A stretch of DNA of 64,000 nt from Serinicoccus marinus DSM 15273 (GCF_008386315.1 NZ_CP043808.1:1116001-1180000); one strand, 5' to 3'; shown: positions 25,801-32,989, numbered from the stretch's first letter. The notes: a model not told the origin generated them from the sequence alone. Numbers and translations: made by a program.

Positions 25801-26911
25801 GGTCTCGCGGATCGTCGCCGGCCAGCCCTACGACTCCCTGGCAGACCTGTGGCACCGGGCCCGCCCCAGCCGCCCGACGGCGGAGCGGCTGGTGCTCGCC
25901 GGGGGGCTGGACGAGCTGCACCGGGTCGGACGGCGTGCCCCTCGCCCCGCACGTCCCGGTGCCCGGGCGGGGACGGCGACCGGGCGGGTGGGTCTCACCC
26001 GGCGCGACCTGATGCTGCACGTGCGTGACCTGGAGCGCTGGTCCCGCCACGCCGCCAGCGGTCGTGGCCGCGCCGGTGCTGCGCGGCACCGTCCGGCTCC
26101 CGCCCTCGGCGCCGGGGAGGTGGCGGCGCGGGCGGAGGGCCAGGCGGTCGGGCGCCGGTCCTGGCACCAGACCTCCGCCTCCGCGACCACGCAGCTGACG
26201 CTGCAGTTCGGCGACGACCCCGCACCGCTCGTCGGCAGCGGCCTGCCGGAGATGAGCGGGTCCGAGCAGCTGCGGGCCGAGCTGGAGGTGCTCGGCATGG
26301 ACGTCAGCCAGCACGTGGTGGCCGGCTTCGGTCCGATGCTGGCCGACCTCGGGGTGACCCGGTCCCGGGACCTGCTCTCCTACCGTGGCGGTGCCGAGGT
26401 GCTCGTGGCCGGTGCCAAGGTGGCGACCCAGACCCCGCCGGTGCGGTCCGGCAGGCGGGTGGTCTTCCTCACCGTGGACGACGGCAGCGGACCGGCGGAC
26501 GCCACCTTCTTCGAGGACGTCCAGGGTCCCTACGCCGCGACCGTGTTCCACTCCTGGCTGCTCATGGTGCGTGGTGTGGTGCGCCGCACCGGTCCGCGCG
26601 GGGTGTCGATCAGGGCGACCGCGGCCTGGGAGCTGGGGGAGGTCGCCCAGGCCTGGGAGCTCGGTGGTCGCGCCGCGGCGCTCGAGGTGATGGAGCAGGC
26701 CGAGCGCACCGCCCGGCTCCTGGCGCAGGAGGCGGAGGACGCCTCGCGGCGGGCCTCGGAGAAGGCCGGTGCCCCGGCGGGCCGCCGGGTGCTGCTGCAC
26801 GCCTCCGGCTTCGCCCAGTCGCCGTATGCCGACGTCGCGCCCGCGGGCGAGGCGACCCGGCAGCCGGGCACCAAGCTGTGGCACTCCAGCCCGGGGAGCC
26901 CGGGGTGGTGA
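22856..26911 (+). CDS. dnaE2: Error-prone DNA polymerase III alpha subunit
   Basis: 1351 residues, longer than the roughly 1080-1150 common in DnaE2. PHP domain: HLHVASSASMRYGASHP near 14, ALTDRDGLYGAVRF near 50. A charged, low-complexity insertion (about residues 80-145) explains much of the extra length. Polymerase active-site motif PDIDID at 490-495, palm segment GSGAGSLVTYLLG, tandem HhH, then an OB domain. The end KLWHSSPGSPGW is characteristic of DnaE2. Performs damage-induced mutagenic synthesis. Overlaps HEPN upstream and dinB downstream by four bases each. Confidence 0.95.
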   Translation: MSPVAGAGDDFVHLHVASSASMRYGASHPAELVARAAELGQSALALTDRDGLYGAVRFVRACGEAGIAPVLGVDLALAGSPPGPGGQTRHPGVDRSPFVTGLREQEQHERRVAPGRGWGEGPDARPERRGPRSPVKGGTLVDDQQPRVVLLARGQRGGAEAGAGWARLCRLVTQTHLSGERSVPRVTPELIARAAAATAGVAPVVLLLGPDSDVGRALLARRRDLARQLLTGWARLLPPGAVRVEVVCHGGPDGTPGSLAHATATWALAREAGIPAVLTAAVRHARPDQARVVDVLDAARRRVALDERHLDRVSSAGHLATTATMHGLARQLEHAAGPGARAEELLRETLELAAACHQDARSDLGIGAVHLPEPEVLGVQGVGQAHQVLTERCTQAVTTRYPGAGASSRRRIHERLEDELGVIAGLGYPTYFLTVAQVCDLIRDNGVRVAARGSGAGSLVTYLLGVSGVDPLEHDLLMERFCSPLRAQLPDIDIDVESARRTELYERILERFGSERVTCVSMTETYRVRHAVRDVAATLGMPPGEIDVIAKAFPHIRARDARSAVRDLPELRRQGLDAPRMQLLMELVESLDGLPRHLAMHPCGVVLSDTGLLDRTPVESSWLGFPMSQFDKDDVEELGLLKLDVLGIRMQSAMTHALDEVARVDGVQIDLDDRTQVPLDDPDTFALIQSTRTLGCFQIESPGQRELVGKFAPETFADIIIDISLFRPGPVKSDMIRPFLHARQGWGEPEYLHPSLVPYLEETCGVVVFHEQVLQIVARTTGVSLAQADEVRRAMGSPAGQDEVEVWWRAAAAARGYRPGEVDRIWEVLAAFASFGFCKAHAAAFALPTYQSAWLKTHHTAAFLAGVLTHDPGMYPKRLILDEARTMGVHVLGLDVNASGAAYRVERVDPSCSGEDDPPDQEAGGRGGFGPLDATVQPATAQGTLRRAPDRVDVTMRLIERRAGGYGIRLSLSDVKGISEDEVSRIVAGQPYDSLADLWHRARPSRPTAERLVLAGGLDELHRVGRRAPRPARPGARAGTATGRVGLTRRDLMLHVRDLERWSRHAASGRGRAGAARHRPAPALGAGEVAARAEGQAVGRRSWHQTSASATTQLTLQFGDDPAPLVGSGLPEMSGSEQLRAELEVLGMDVSQHVVAGFGPMLADLGVTRSRDLLSYRGGAEVLVAGAKVATQTPPVRSGRRVVFLTVDDGSGPADATFFEDVQGPYAATVFHSWLLMVRGVVRRTGPRGVSIRATAAWELGEVAQAWELGGRAAALEVMEQAERTARLLAQEAEDASRRASEKAGAPAGRRVLLHASGFAQSPYADVAPAGEATRQPGTKLWHSSPGSPGW

Positions 26912-28071
26912 GTCGCGGGTGGGTGATGCACGTCGACATGGACGCCTTCTACGCCGCGGTCTCGCTGCTGGAGAGGCCGGACCTGCGCGGCCTGCCGGTG
27001 GTGGTCGGCGGAGGCTGGCGCAGCGTGGTGCTCGCGGCGACCTACGAGGCCCGGGCCTACGGCGTGCGGTCCGGCATCCCCATGGCCACCGCGCGCCGGC
27101 TGTGCCCGCCGCTGGTCGTGGTCCGGCCCGACCCGGACAGCTATGCCCGGGTCTCCGAGGCGGTGATGGCGATCTTCGCCGAGGTCACCCCCCAGGTCGA
27201 GCCGGTCTCGATGGAGGAGGCCTTCCTCGACCTCTCCGCGACCGGACGACGCTGGGGAGGCCCGGAGCGGATCGGCGGCTGGATCCGCGACACCGTGGCC
27301 GACGAGCAGGGGATCACCTGCTCGGTCGGCGCCGCCCCCTCCAAGGCCGTCGCCAAGATGGCCTCCCGGGTCGCCAAGCCGGACGGTATGCGGGTGGTCG
27401 CCCGCGAAGAGGTCGTCCCCTTCCTGCATCCGATGCCGGTGGGTGCGCTGTGGGGGGTGGGAGAGTCCACCGAGGCCGAGCTGCACCGGCTGGGCCTGCA
27501 CACGGTGGCCCAGCTGGCCCACGTGCCCGTGACGACGCTGCGCCGCGCCTTCGGCGAGCAGTCCGCCGCGCGGCTGCACACCCTGGCCTGGGGGATCGAC
27601 GAGGACCCGGTCGTGCCGCAGCGCCGGGAGCGCAGCGTGGGGTCCTCGGAGACCTTCAGCCACGACGTGGACGACCCGGACCTCGTCCGCCGGCAGCTGC
27701 TGCACCTCGCCGAGCGGACGGCCAGCCGCATGCGCCATGCCGGGGTGCTGGGCCGCACCGTGGTGCTCACGGTGCGCTTCTCCGACTTCACCACCATCAC
27801 CCGCTCCCGCACCGTCGCCGTCCCCACCGACGTCACCCGTGAGGTGCACGGCACCGCCTGCGCGCTGTATGCCGCGCTGGGGCTGCAGCGTGCCCGGATC
27901 CGCATGCTCGGGGTGCGGGTCGAGGGCATCACGGAAGCCGGGCAGACGCCGGTCCAGGGCAGGCTCGACGAACCGGAGCGGGGCTGGCGCGAGGCCGAGC
28001 GCGCCGCCGACCGGGCGGTTGCCCGGTTCGGGCAGCAGGCGGTGCGCCCGGCCAGCCTGCTGTGCCGGTGA
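26908..28071 (+). CDS. dinB: DNA polymerase IV (Y-family), with a D-to-E change in the active site
   Basis: 387 residues. Y-family core: VDMDAFYAAV (first catalytic Asp at 10), LAATYEARAYGVRSGIPM, VGAAPSKAVAKMASRVAKPDG (HhH region), and the little-finger domain. The usual SxDEA motif is SMEEAFLD here, so residue 103 is Glu instead of the catalytic Asp; Glu104 is kept. The C-terminal QQAVRPASLLCR resembles a clamp-binding tail. It overlaps dnaE2 (GTGA) and occupies the place of imuB in mycobacterial cassettes. It is still DinB-like, since the other catalytic residues are present. Confidence 0.93.
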   Translation: MSRGWVMHVDMDAFYAAVSLLERPDLRGLPVVVGGGWRSVVLAATYEARAYGVRSGIPMATARRLCPPLVVVRPDPDSYARVSEAVMAIFAEVTPQVEPVSMEEAFLDLSATGRRWGGPERIGGWIRDTVADEQGITCSVGAAPSKAVAKMASRVAKPDGMRVVAREEVVPFLHPMPVGALWGVGESTEAELHRLGLHTVAQLAHVPVTTLRRAFGEQSAARLHTLAWGIDEDPVVPQRRERSVGSSETFSHDVDDPDLVRRQLLHLAERTASRMRHAGVLGRTVVLTVRFSDFTTITRSRTVAVPTDVTREVHGTACALYAALGLQRARIRMLGVRVEGITEAGQTPVQGRLDEPERGWREAERAADRAVARFGQQAVRPASLLCR

Positions 28072-28185
28072 GCGGCCGCCCGGGCCGGCGCCGGACGGGC
28101 GACGCGGACCGTGCACCAGACCAGCCTGCTGCGCTGCCGGAGGACCACGCGGAGCGTGCGTCGGACCAGCCTGCTCCGCTGCCGG
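28042..28185 (+). repeat. Three diverged copies of the dinB 3'-end sequence
   Basis: The last 27 coding bases of dinB (28042-28068, encoding VRPASLLCR) recur twice after the stop, at 28111-28140 and 28156-28185. All copies share the core CCAGCCTGCT and end in TGCCGG. The second and third copies lie 45 bases apart with similar flanks, so a unit of about 45 bp appears to have been duplicated. The rest of the 283-base gap before DUF3040 holds no convincing gene. Confidence 0.7.
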
Positions 28186-28354
28186 ACGGCCACGCATACC
28201 CTCTGCCAGGAGGACCTCCGGCCCCGCCGACCCGGTCCGGGGAACTCCGGGTAGTGCTCGACTCGTTCACGTCTTATCCTGGAGATCAGGACCATGGCGT
28301 CGGTCTCCGTGTCACCGACCGAACGACCGATGACTCGCACCACCGGAGGTGAAC

Positions 28355-28810
28355 GTGCCGCTCTCAGACCACGAGCAGCGTGTGCTCGAACAGATGGAGC
28401 AGGCCCTCTATGCCGAGGACCCCCGCCTCGCGAGCCAGCTCAAGCGCCCCGCGTCCGGCGGAGCAGCTGGCGGGCTGGACCGGCGGCGGCTCGTCCTGGG
28501 AGTCATCGGCGCTCTCGCCGGGCTGGCCCTGGTGGTCATCGGCGTGATGTCCTCCATGATCTGGGTCGGCGCCCTGGGCTTCCTCGCGATGGTGCTGGGT
28601 GGTGCCTGGGCCGCCTCCCCGGCCCGCACCGGCTCCACCAAGGGTGCGGGGTCAGGCCGGCTGGGCGTCGTCGGCAAGGACGGGACGGTCCGCAAGCCCG
28701 GCACCACGGGTCCCGCCTCCGGATCCGGCCGGAAGAAGAACCCCCGGTCCGGCTCCTTCATGGAGCGGATGGAGCAGCAGTGGGACCGGCGACGGGAGCA
28801 GGGTCTCTGA
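28355..28810 (+). CDS. DUF3040 membrane protein
   Basis: 151 residues. PLSDHEQRVLEQMEQALYAEDPRLASQL is the DUF3040 signature, followed by two membrane helices (about 47-68 and 72-90) and a basic, Gly-rich cytosolic tail ending in MEQQWDRRREQGL. An actinobacterial family of unknown function. GTG 28355 is preferred over GTG 28349 because GGAGG ends five bases before it. The sigma factor gene overlaps its last 31 bases. Confidence 0.9.
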   Translation: MPLSDHEQRVLEQMEQALYAEDPRLASQLKRPASGGAAGGLDRRRLVLGVIGALAGLALVVIGVMSSMIWVGALGFLAMVLGGAWAASPARTGSTKGAGSGRLGVVGKDGTVRKPGTTGPASGSGRKKNPRSGSFMERMEQQWDRRREQGL

Positions 28811-29424
28811 CCTCCGGCACCTCAGACCACGACCCGGGCCCTGCCCGGGTCGTCGACGTTTCCGGGGGCGAGCGCCCGGACCTGGCCGTCCTGGTGGGTC
28901 GGGTCGCCGACGGTGACCAGACCGCACTGGCGCAGGTCTACGACCTCATCGCGCCGCGCATGTTCGGTCTGGCCCTGCGCGTCCTGCGCGACCGGAACCT
29001 GGCCGAGGAGGTCGTCCAGGACGTCTTCCTGCAGCTCTGGCGCCAGGCGGGCGAGGTCGACCCGGCCCGTGGCTCGCCCCTGGGGTGGATCCTGACGCTG
29101 ACCCACCGTCGGGCGGTGGACCGGGTGCGTTCGGAGCAGGCGCAATCCGATCGGCTGGACCGCTACGAATCCCAGCAGACGACACCGCCCTACGACGCGA
29201 CCGCCGAGGAGGCGGTCGAGCGGATGGAGGCGACCAGGGTGCGCACGGCACTGGACCGGATCGGTGAGCCGCACCGGACCACCGTGGCCCTGGCCTACTT
29301 CTCCGGACTCACGCACCGTGAGGTGGCTGAGCGCATGGACATCCCCCTGGGGACGGCCAAGACGCGGATCCGGGACGGGTTGAGGAAGGTGCGCAGGGAG
29401 CTGGGCGGAGGTGAGCAGGGATGA
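28780..29424 (+). CDS. sigK: ECF sigma factor, SigK-like
   Basis: About 214 residues. Region 2 is LRDRNLAEEVVQDVFLQLWR and GSPLGWILTLTHRRAVDRVR; region 4 is TTVALAYFSGLTHREVAERM and PLGTAKTRIRDGLRKVR. Directs RNA polymerase to a dedicated promoter set. GTG 28780 (within the end of DUF3040) has GGAG five bases upstream; no other good start precedes region 2. The stop overlaps the anti-sigma gene start (ATGA), the standard sigK-rskA arrangement. A SigK-type promoter lies downstream at 30283-30309. Confidence 0.9.
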   Translation: MGPATGAGSLTSGTSDHDPGPARVVDVSGGERPDLAVLVGRVADGDQTALAQVYDLIAPRMFGLALRVLRDRNLAEEVVQDVFLQLWRQAGEVDPARGSPLGWILTLTHRRAVDRVRSEQAQSDRLDRYESQQTTPPYDATAEEAVERMEATRVRTALDRIGEPHRTTVALAYFSGLTHREVAERMDIPLGTAKTRIRDGLRKVRRELGGGEQG

Positions 29425-30209
29425 CCGAGGGTGAGATGCACGACCTGGCTGCGGCCTACGCCGTCGACGCCGTCGACCCCCAGGAGCGAGCTGCGTTCGA
29501 GGCCCATCTGGAGGGGTGCGAGCAGTGCCGTCGTGAGGTCCAGGACCTCCGGGAGGCGACGGTCCTGCTGACCGAGGACCTCGAGGTGGAGCCGCCCTCA
29601 CAGCTGCGTGCGACCGTGCTCGACATGGTCGCCGCGGAGGCGCAGGGCCGGCCGCAGGACAGCACCCAGCCCGGGACGCAGGGAGATCCTGTCAAGGGCG
29701 GCACGGGGCAGGATGCCGGTGCCGAGGTCACGTCGCTGGCCGGCCGTCGTGAGGCCGCCCGGGAGCGTCGCGGCCCCAGACCGGGTCGATGGCTGGCGGC
29801 TGCTGCCGCCGCGGTGGTGCTGGCCGGCGGTGTCTGGGGTCTGACGCAGGCGCTGGACCGGGATCCGGCGACGCAGGTCCTGCAGGCGCAGGACGCTGCC
29901 GAGCGCACCGCCGACACCGCCGACGGTCCGGTGGCCGTCGTCGTGTCCGCCGCCGAGGGTCAGGCCGTGGTGCGCTTCCCGAGCGGGTTCGCCGCGCCCC
30001 AGGCGGGCAGCGTCTACCAGGCCTGGTTCGTGGGCGCCGACGGCACGGCACGTTCCGCGGGGGTGCTCGAGCCCGAGATGCTCGAGGAGGGCCAGGCCCT
30101 GCTCGAGGGTTCCCCCGACGGCGCCGTGGCGGTCGGGCTCACCGTCGAGCCCGAGGGCGGTTCGGCGCAGCCCACGACCGATCCCTTCGTCGTCGTCCCG
30201 CTCACCTGA
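29421..30209 (+). CDS. rskA: Anti-sigma-K factor
   Basis: 262 residues. A cytosolic zinc anti-sigma domain with H29-x3-C33-x2-C36, a basic linker, one membrane helix (about 117-137), and an extracellular RskA C-terminal domain (YQAWFVGADGTARSAGVLEP). Holds SigK inactive until proteolysed. Overlaps sigK by four bases. Ending in FVVVPLT, it appears full length. Confidence 0.93.
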   Translation: MTEGEMHDLAAAYAVDAVDPQERAAFEAHLEGCEQCRREVQDLREATVLLTEDLEVEPPSQLRATVLDMVAAEAQGRPQDSTQPGTQGDPVKGGTGQDAGAEVTSLAGRREAARERRGPRPGRWLAAAAAAVVLAGGVWGLTQALDRDPATQVLQAQDAAERTADTADGPVAVVVSAAEGQAVVRFPSGFAAPQAGSVYQAWFVGADGTARSAGVLEPEMLEEGQALLEGSPDGAVAVGLTVEPEGGSAQPTTDPFVVVPLT

Positions 30210-30258
30210 GCCGAGCGACGCCGCAGTGCCAATGTCGAGCAGGGCGGCGTCGCGGGCT

Positions 30259-30282
30259 CCGATGTGATGTGCCTCACATCGG
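30259..30282. promoter_or_regulatory. CRP/GlxR-type palindrome upstream of the CHRD gene
   Basis: TGTGATGTGCCTCACA (30263-30278) is an exact TGTGA-N6-TCACA site, and the symmetry extends to 9-base arms. It lies just upstream of the SigK-like promoter, where an activator would bind. The distance to the CHRD ATG is about 90 bases. Confidence 0.8.
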
Positions 30283-30309
30283 CAATCCGGCTGTCGAGGT
30301 GCTCCGAAT
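30283..30309 (+). promoter_or_regulatory. SigK-like promoter (CAATCC / CCGAAT)
   Basis: CCGAAT at 30304-30309 equals the -10 element reported for mycobacterial SigK (CCATCC ... CCGAAT, from memory). CAATCC at 30283-30288 is one mismatch from the -35, with a 15-base spacer, slightly short. It is followed by a leader of about 60 bases and AAGGAG before ATG 30374. Confidence 0.6.
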
Positions 30310-30373
30310 CCTGTGCGTACCCCTCGTCGCGGCACACGGTCGCGGCGGTACGCGATCGAAGGAGTGACCCTCG

Positions 30374-31138
30374 ATGAAGAAGATCACCACAGCCATGGCC
30401 GCCCTGGCCGCCCCCGCCCTCGTCGCGATGAGCGCCGCTCCCGCCCTGGCGGACCACGAGAACCAGACGGTCGAGCTCATGACCACGCTGGGTGAGCTCA
30501 ACGACTCCGGCGCCTCGGGCGAGGCCTGGGCCAAGGTGACCGGCAACGAGGTGTGGATCAAGGTCGAGGCCCAGGGTCTGCTGGACGGGTCCCCGCACGC
30601 CCAGCACATCCACATCGGCGGGGCGGGCGAGTGCCCGGACCCGAACATGGAGGGCAGCGGCTACGAGGGTGCGATCCGCACCACGGATGCCATCGACAGC
30701 TACGGCGCCGTCCGGGTGTCGCTGACCGGGAACGACGCCGACACCTCCGAGGCCGCCGCGCTGGACGTGGCCAACTTCCCGGCGGAGGGCAGCTACACCT
30801 ACGAGCGGACCTTCGAGGTGCCCAACGAGGTCGGCCAGGCGCTGCACCGTGGTGAGGGCGTCGTCGTGATCCACGGCGTCGACCACAACGGCTCCGGCGA
30901 GTACGACGGGGAGCAGATGTCCGACCTGGACGACAGCCTTCCCTCGGAGGCCACCGACCCGGCCGCCTGCGGCGCCTTCGAGATGGGCCAGATGAGCGCC
31001 CCCGGTGGCGGCGTGGAGACCGGTGGTGGCAGCACGACCGGGATGGAGAACGCCGGCATGATCGCGGGCGGCGCGCTGCTCGCCGCGGCCGGTGCGGGTG
31101 CCTTCGCGCTCAACCAGCGCCGCCGGACCGACAGCTGA
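30374..31138 (+). CDS. Secreted CHRD-domain protein with C-terminal anchor
   Basis: 254 residues. A signal peptide (1-26, cleavage after APALA) is followed by a CHRD domain with HAQHIHIGGAG and VVIHGVDHNGSGEYDG. The C-terminus has a Gly-rich spacer, a hydrophobic helix (AGMIAGGALLAAAGAGAFAL) and an RRR tail, the layout of a sortase substrate but without LPxTG; GSTTG occupies the expected place. A surface protein, probably in the SigK regulon, encoded just before a sortase gene. Confidence 0.87.
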   Translation: MKKITTAMAALAAPALVAMSAAPALADHENQTVELMTTLGELNDSGASGEAWAKVTGNEVWIKVEAQGLLDGSPHAQHIHIGGAGECPDPNMEGSGYEGAIRTTDAIDSYGAVRVSLTGNDADTSEAAALDVANFPAEGSYTYERTFEVPNEVGQALHRGEGVVVIHGVDHNGSGEYDGEQMSDLDDSLPSEATDPAACGAFEMGQMSAPGGGVETGGGSTTGMENAGMIAGGALLAAAGAGAFALNQRRRTDS

Positions 31139-31139
31139 C

Positions 31140-31931
31140 ATGTCGCCCGAGCGCACCGACCAGGGCCGTGGGGGCCTCGCCCTCACGGCCTTGGCCGTGC
31201 TCGCCGTCCTCGTCGGCGTGATCGTCGTCGGCGTCGGGTTCGCCACGCAGCGGCCCGACCCGCCCGCGCCCACGCCGGCCACCGCGCAGCAGACCGCTTC
31301 GGAGCAGGACGGCGCCGCGGCCACGCAGGACCCCGACAGCGGGTCCGACAGCGACGCCGCGCCGACCACGGCGGAGCCTGAGGCCTCGGACGAGGCCGCG
31401 GGTGCGGTGCCGGGTCCCGAGGAGTCGGACGAGCAGGACGGGTCCGACGCCGAGCGGACCGTCGAGGGCCTGGAGCCCTCGGAGCCGGTGGAGGTGCGCA
31501 TACCCTCCATCTCGGTCACCAGCCCGTTGCACGCCCTCGGTCTCGCCGACGACGGCACCCTGGAGGTGCCCAGTGGCGATCGCTACCACGAGGCCGCGTG
31601 GTACGACGGGTCACCCACGCCCGGAGAGGTCGGGCCGACCGTCATCGAGGGGCACGTGACCGGTGCCGGAGGCATCGAGTCAATCTTCTTCGAGCTCGGC
31701 GCCCTGGAGCCCGGCGACACCGCCGAGGTGGACCGCGAGGACGGCCAGACGGTGATCTACGAGGTCTACCGCGTCGACCAGTTCCCCAAGGACGAGTTCC
31801 CGACGGTCGACGTCTACGGGCCGACGGACGAGCCGGAGCTGCGGCTCATCACCTGTGGCGGTGAGTTCGACGAGTCCACGGGACACCACGAGGACAACAC
31901 CGTCGCGTATGCCCGGATGGTCGAGGGCTGA
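31140..31931 (+). CDS. Class F sortase
   Basis: 263 residues. N-terminal membrane helix (about 13-35), a long acidic Ser/Glu/Asp linker (40-115), then the sortase barrel: VRIPSISVTSPLHALGL, catalytic His172 in IEGHVTG, Cys239 in LRLITCGGEFD, and a C-terminal NTVAYARMVEG. Transpeptidase that anchors surface proteins. It starts one base after the CHRD gene stop, so the CHRD protein is the obvious candidate substrate. Catalytic arginine not assigned with confidence. Confidence 0.9.
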   Translation: MSPERTDQGRGGLALTALAVLAVLVGVIVVGVGFATQRPDPPAPTPATAQQTASEQDGAAATQDPDSGSDSDAAPTTAEPEASDEAAGAVPGPEESDEQDGSDAERTVEGLEPSEPVEVRIPSISVTSPLHALGLADDGTLEVPSGDRYHEAAWYDGSPTPGEVGPTVIEGHVTGAGGIESIFFELGALEPGDTAEVDREDGQTVIYEVYRVDQFPKDEFPTVDVYGPTDEPELRLITCGGEFDESTGHHEDNTVAYARMVEG

Positions 31932-31970
31932 CCGGCGCAACGACCCGATCACAGGCAGGACCCACGAACC

Positions 31971-32020
31971 ACGTCCTCCGGTGCCGTCCGCAGGGAGACA
32001 GGCACCGGAGGACGTTTCTC
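31971..32020 (+). terminator. Intrinsic terminator after the sortase gene
   Basis: A perfect 15-base stem (arms 31971-31985 and 32001-32015, loop 15 bases) followed by TTCTC. It separates the sigK-CHRD-sortase block from the convergent DUF456 gene. A smaller palindrome, GTGCTCAC/GTGAGCAC, at 32021-32042 overlaps the DUF456 stop. Confidence 0.8.
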
Positions 32021-32024
32021 GTGC

Positions 32025-32513
32025 TCACGAGGGGGTGAGCACCAACGCGCTCACGACGAACATCGCGATGAGCGCGAAGGCGGTCGCCAGCTCGATGAGG
32101 ATGTTGAGGCCGACCGCCCGCAGCGCCAGCCGGGTGTGGCGCAGCGCCTCACGGCGGTCCTTCGTCCGGACCAGGGAGACGAGGAAGATCCCGAGGGGGA
32201 AGCCCAGGAAGAGGCCCACGACCGGGATGACGAACCCCAGGACGAGGGCGCAGAGCACGCCGATGACGAGGGTCGAGGTGCGGACCCCGGCGCGGCGCAT
32301 GTGCTGGCCGGGGACGGCCCACTGCAGCGCGACGCCGAGCGCGTAGACCAGCGCTGAGAGCGCGAAGACCACCCACCCCAGTGTGCTCTGCTGCGTCAGG
32401 GCCCACATGAGGGACCCCACGAGCACGACGAGCAGCCCGGGCAGGATCGGCAGGACGATCCCCACGACGCCGATCGCCATGAACACCAGGATGAGGATCT
32501 CGGCCGGCTCCAT
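32025..32513 (-). CDS. DUF456 membrane protein
   Basis: 162 residues with about four membrane segments: ILILVFMAIGVVGIVLPILP, LLVVLVGSLMWAL, VIGVLCALVLGFVIPVVGLF and ATAFALIAMFVVSALVL. The motif PILPGLLVVLVGSL is typical of DUF456, whose function is unknown. ATG 32513 is chosen as the first start in front of the first helix; upstream codons in frame look non-coding. Confidence 0.88.
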   Translation of the reverse strand: MEPAEILILVFMAIGVVGIVLPILPGLLVVLVGSLMWALTQQSTLGWVVFALSALVYALGVALQWAVPGQHMRRAGVRTSTLVIGVLCALVLGFVIPVVGLFLGFPLGIFLVSLVRTKDRREALRHTRLALRAVGLNILIELATAFALIAMFVVSALVLTPS

Positions 32514-32603
32514 GGTGCAGATTGTGCCCGACACAGACCGACGCCCGCCCGGCACGGGTGCCGGGCGGGCGTCGGTGCGGCTCAGGACCGCGTCGGGGGA
32601 ACC

Positions 32604-32819
32604 TCAGACCGCAGGGGTCTCCTGCTCCTGGAGCCGGTGGGTCTCGTCGGTGATGTGCACGTCGTCCACCGCGCGCAGCTTGTCGAGGTGCTCCCGCCCG
32701 TGGTGGGCGCAGAAGTGCAGCTCGAGGCCGTCTCCCAGACGGGCCCGGACGTAGGCCTGGGCCCCGCAGCGGTCGCAGCGGTCGGCAGCGTTGAGTTCAG
32801 GGGTCAGAGTGGCGTTCAC
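32604..32819 (-). CDS. Small zinc-ribbon protein (DUF7455 type)
   Basis: 71 residues. CDRCGAQAYVRARL and LHFCAHHGREH provide a CxxC ... CxxH metal site. Such small actinobacterial proteins are abundant but uncharacterised. GTG 32819 is preceded by AGGAG at seven bases. The ORF continues far upstream only as the antisense of parE. Divergent from parE. Confidence 0.85.
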   Translation of the reverse strand: MNATLTPELNAADRCDRCGAQAYVRARLGDGLELHFCAHHGREHLDKLRAVDDVHITDETHRLQEQETPAV

Positions 32820-32842
32820 GGCGGTCTCCTCTCCAGTGGCCA

Positions 32843-32855
32843 ACCAACGGTTGGT
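32843..32855. promoter_or_regulatory. Possible operator (ACCAACGGTTGGT) in the DUF7455 leader
   Basis: A perfect 13-base palindrome between the GTG of the DUF7455 gene and a TTGACT hexamer (minus strand, 32862-32867). Its position just downstream of a -35-like element suggests a repressor site, but no -10 is clear. Confidence 0.35.
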
Positions 32856-32989
32856 CGTCACAGTCAAACATGCCAACGCCCCCGGACCGCGTCTTTGTGC
32901 CCGGGAGGAGCACGTTTCGCTCTGCGCGTAAGCCGGTCCTGACCAGCAGCAGCGCGCCGCGCCTCCCGGGGCCTGTCGGCGCCCCGCGC

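Noticed and set aside
28062..28352. 96-residue ORF between dinB and DUF3040
   Set aside because: Starts inside dinB and reads through the duplicated dinB tail and the next ribosome binding site; no domain and no start signal. Better explained as repeats.
32021..32042. GTGCTCAC/GTGAGCAC palindrome as an operator
   Set aside because: It overlaps the DUF456 stop next to a strong terminator stem; most likely part of the convergent terminator region.
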